This document shows positions 5,384 to 9,191 of a DNA stretch of 9,191 bases, one piece after another. The position numbers were made by a program, and so were the translations under genes. The DNA lies in assembly GCA_023259235.1 (NCBI GenBank), contig JAHFQQ010000133.1:1-9191 (forward strand). Direction: 5' to 3'. Under the pieces are notes generated by a model, which had not been told where the DNA came from, made no database searches, and saw only the letters and a list, made by a program, of their open reading frames with translations. Position 1 is the first letter of the stretch; the number at the start of each line of letters is the position of its first letter. The DNA comes from Polaromonas sp. (lineage in GTDB: Bacteria; Pseudomonadota; Gammaproteobacteria; Burkholderiales; Burkholderiaceae_C).

Positions 5384-6487
5384 TTACCGCTTCGCCCCCA
5401 GCGCCATTGCCGCGGTGCGTGACGCGGCCAGCGCCTGGTGATCGGCCAGCCCCTGCGTGGGCCAGCCGGCCAGGTGCTGCACGCTGAAATCTGCCAGTGC
5501 GGCGATCCACAGCGGGCTGTCGTTGAGGCACTCGATGTAGTGGAACTCCTTGCCGCCGGCTTTCAAAAAAGCGTCACGCCCTTGCATGCTGATTTCCTCG
5601 AGCGTTTCCAGGCAGTCGCCGGTGAAACCCGGGCACACCACATCAACGCGTTGCACCCCCGCCTGCGCCAGCTTGACCAGCGTGGGTTCGGTGTAGGGTT
5701 GCAGCCATTTGGCTTTGCCAAAGCGTGACTGGAAGGTGACCCGGTAGCGGTCTTCGGGCAGTCCGAGTTCTTCGGCCAGCAGGCGCGCTGTTTTCTGGCA
5801 TTCGCAATGGTACGGGTCGCCCAGCTTGAGCGTGCGCTCTGGCACGCCATGAAAGCTCATGACCAATTGCCCGGCCTGGTCATGGTGGCGCCAGTGGGTC
5901 CGGATTTTATCGGCCAGTGCGTTGATATAGCTGGGTGCATCGTGATAGTGGTTGACGAATCGAAATTCGGGAATCTGGCGTGTCCGGGCGGCCCAGTGGT
6001 ACACCGCGTCGAACACGCTGGCCGTGGTGGTGGCGCTGTATTGGGGATAGCACGGCAGGACCAGGATACGGTTGGCGCCCTCGATCTTGAGCTGGTTCAA
6101 CTGCGATGCGATGGAAGGGTTGCCGTAGCGCATCGCATGGCGCACCTCCACGATATGGCCGCGCGTGGCAAGGTAGCCGCGCAGCATGACAGCCTGTTTT
6201 TGCGTCCAGACCTTGAGCGGCGACCCCTCGTCCATCCAGATGCTGGCGTATTTGGCGGCCGATCTCTTGGGCCGGGTCCGCAGAATGATGCCGTGCAGGA
6301 TCAGCCACCACGCCAGCCGGGGAATTTCGACCACGCGCGGGTCGCTTAAAAATTCGGCGAGGTAGCGGCGCAGCGCGGTCGCGGTGGGCGCGTCGGGCGT
6401 GCCCAGGTTGCACAGCAGGATGGCGGTGCCCGACGAAGCCGTTGGCGGCGCGCCATGGACAAAAGGCGGTTCGGGGGCAAATGACAT
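5384..6487 (-). CDS. hemH: Ferrochelatase (protoporphyrin IX ferro-lyase)
   Basis: The product has 367 residues, normal for proteobacterial HemH. It inserts Fe2+ into protoporphyrin IX, the last step of protoheme synthesis, in the cytoplasm or at the membrane face. Visible hallmarks are L-L-C-N-L-G-T-P-D-A-P (24-34), F-L-S-D-P-R-V (46-52), G-S-P-L (88-91), an R-Y-G-N-P-S segment (120-125), L-P-C-Y-P-Q-Y-S (144-151), the signature S-F-H-G-V-P-E-R with catalytic His213, F-Q-S-R-F-G (252-257), and C-P-G-F-T-G-D-C-L-E-T-L-E-E (285-298) carrying the conserved acidic residues near the metal site. The C-terminal extension after about residue 345 is variable. The start is backed by the common beginning M-S-F-x-P-E-P-P-F-V-H-G; the site upstream is a modest AGGCGAG. 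It is divergent from the HAD gene with almost no intergenic space, so its promoter must overlap that gene. Confidence 0.97.
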   Translation of the reverse strand: MSFAPEPPFVHGAPPTASSGTAILLCNLGTPDAPTATALRRYLAEFLSDPRVVEIPRLAWWLILHGIILRTRPKRSAAKYASIWMDEGSPLKVWTQKQAVMLRGYLATRGHIVEVRHAMRYGNPSIASQLNQLKIEGANRILVLPCYPQYSATTTASVFDAVYHWAARTRQIPEFRFVNHYHDAPSYINALADKIRTHWRHHDQAGQLVMSFHGVPERTLKLGDPYHCECQKTARLLAEELGLPEDRYRVTFQSRFGKAKWLQPYTEPTLVKLAQAGVQRVDVVCPGFTGDCLETLEEISMQGRDAFLKAGGKEFHYIECLNDSPLWIAALADFSVQHLAGWPTQGLADHQALAASRTAAMALGAKR

Positions 6488-6506
6488 GGGTTATTCTCGC
6501 CTACCT

Positions 6507-7202
6507 ATGCTGGATCTGACAACCATCAAAGCCGTTTCCCTTGACCTCGACGACACGCTGTGGCCGGTTTTGCCGGCCATAGAACGGGCCGAAAAGGCGC
6601 TTGACGACTGGCTTGGCCGATACGCACCCATGACGTCGGCGCTTTTCACCAATGCCGCGGCGCGGCATGAGATTCGCGAGCATGTCATGCGTTCGCGCCC
6701 CGAGCTGAGGAGCGACCTGAGCGCGATCCGCCGCGAAGCCATCCGCGTGGCCCTGTATCGTGCCGGAGAAGACCCGCGGCTGGCCGAGCCGGCCTTCGAT
6801 ATTTTTTTTGATGTGCGCAACCGGGTCACCCTGTTCGGCGATGTGGTGCAGGCGCTGGAGTTCTTATCCAGCCGCTTTCCGCTGGTGGCGCTGTCCAATG
6901 GCAATGCCGACATCGGGCGCATTGGCATCGGCGGGTATTTCCGGGCCAGCATCAATGCCCGGCAGGTTGGCGTGGGCAAACCCGACCCGCGCATTTTTCA
7001 CGCAGCCGCCGGTGCCGTCGGGGTGGAGCCGGGCCAGGTGCTGCATGTGGGCGATGACGCCGCGGCCGACGTGCTGGGCGCACTCGATAGCGGCATGCAG
7101 ACCGTGTGGCTCAATCGCGCTGATCACTTGTGGGTGCATGCCAGGGTGCCGCACGAAACCGTGACCAGCCTGAGCGAGCTGTGCGATCTGTTTCCTGAGT
7201 GA
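6507..7202 (+). CDS. HAD-superfamily (subfamily IA) phosphatase
   Basis: The product has 231 residues with all four HAD motifs. Motif I is D13-L-D15-D-T with the nucleophilic and acid/base aspartates, motif II is L-S130-N-G-N, motif III is G-K158-P-D-P-R, and motif IV is V-G-D183-D184. A helical cap lies between motifs I and II (about 20-110). HAD-IA enzymes hydrolyse small phosphomonoesters in the cytoplasm. The D-L-D-D-T-L-W-P form and the spacing recall the YjjG/phosphoglycolate-phosphatase-like group, but the substrate cannot be inferred. The ATG at 6507 gives the usual N-terminus but has no clear Shine-Dalgarno sequence. An in-frame ATG at 6486 adds seven residues, has a G-run (GGGGG) upstream, and overlaps the hemH start codon on the other strand. 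acnA starts 110 bp downstream in the same direction; that gap shows no convincing terminator. Confidence 0.9.
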   Translation: MLDLTTIKAVSLDLDDTLWPVLPAIERAEKALDDWLGRYAPMTSALFTNAAARHEIREHVMRSRPELRSDLSAIRREAIRVALYRAGEDPRLAEPAFDIFFDVRNRVTLFGDVVQALEFLSSRFPLVALSNGNADIGRIGIGGYFRASINARQVGVGKPDPRIFHAAAGAVGVEPGQVLHVGDDAAADVLGALDSGMQTVWLNRADHLWVHARVPHETVTSLSELCDLFPE

Positions 7203-7312
7203 ATCCGCAGGCAAGTCCACAGTTCGTGGTGTGTTAAACCGCTCGCTCCCTTCCTGATTGGCTGGGGGCCTGCCAGAATAGGGCCTGTTTAATCAAATCA
7301 ATGGAGACTGCC

Positions 7313-9191
<1,879 letters not shown>

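Noticed and set aside
5807..6349. A 180-codon plus-strand open frame opposite hemH
   Set aside because: It is antisense to a fully supported ferrochelatase and has no recognisable family.
7217..7229. Hairpin CCAC-AGTTC-GTGG after the HAD gene as a terminator
   Set aside because: The stem is only four base pairs and no T-run follows, so it does not meet the standard of an intrinsic terminator.
7251..7280. Possible promoter for acnA (TTCCTG, 18 bases, AGAATA)
   Set aside because: Both boxes are poor matches and the spacing was chosen to fit; the 110-bp gap may hold a promoter but this one cannot be supported.

Overview
The window looks like a chromosomal segment from a high-GC beta-proteobacterium. 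The order Burkholderiales, probably near Comamonadaceae, is inferred from the style of HemH, of the HAD phosphatase and of a long AcnA with an insertion. No phage, transposase, rRNA, tRNA or CRISPR sequence was seen. Most genes are housekeeping or metabolic. The middle third (about 1378-3325) is a patch of accessory DNA in which two genes are visibly richer in A/T than their neighbours.

Layout. The left edge holds the 3' end of a CobW-family metal-chaperone GTPase gene (+, to 503). A 5'-truncated alpha/beta-hydrolase remnant follows (+, 527-742). Then comes a long run of minus-strand genes, listed here in reading direction from right to left: hemH ferrochelatase (6487-5384), a DUF2207 membrane protein with a Gly/Ser-rich tail (5266-3368), a small conserved protein of unknown function (3171-2770), a membrane-anchored cytochrome c'-like protein (2522-2055), an orphan PD-(D/E)XK nuclease-like protein (2004-1378) and a TspO/MBR protein (1334-837). 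To the right of hemH and divergent from it are a HAD-superfamily phosphatase (6507-7202) and acnA (aconitase A, 7313 to beyond the window end).

Functional theme. HemH makes protoheme. The cytochrome c'-like protein would carry heme c, TspO proteins bind porphyrins, CobW proteins deliver metal ions and AcnA carries a [4Fe-4S] cluster. The iron/tetrapyrrole theme is noticeable, but apart from strand agreement nothing shows that these genes are co-regulated, and it may be coincidence.

Most unusual structure. A near-identical 16-bp motif (TTRTGCTGCCYAACGA) lies just upstream of the nuclease gene and again upstream of the 133-residue gene. Both copies contain RYYYAAC, which is GTTRRRY on the coding strand and is the shape of an integron attC simple site. 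The right copy begins an imperfect palindrome. No complete attC with canonical outer boxes on both sides could be drawn, so a degenerate cassette-like origin for this patch is only a hypothesis.
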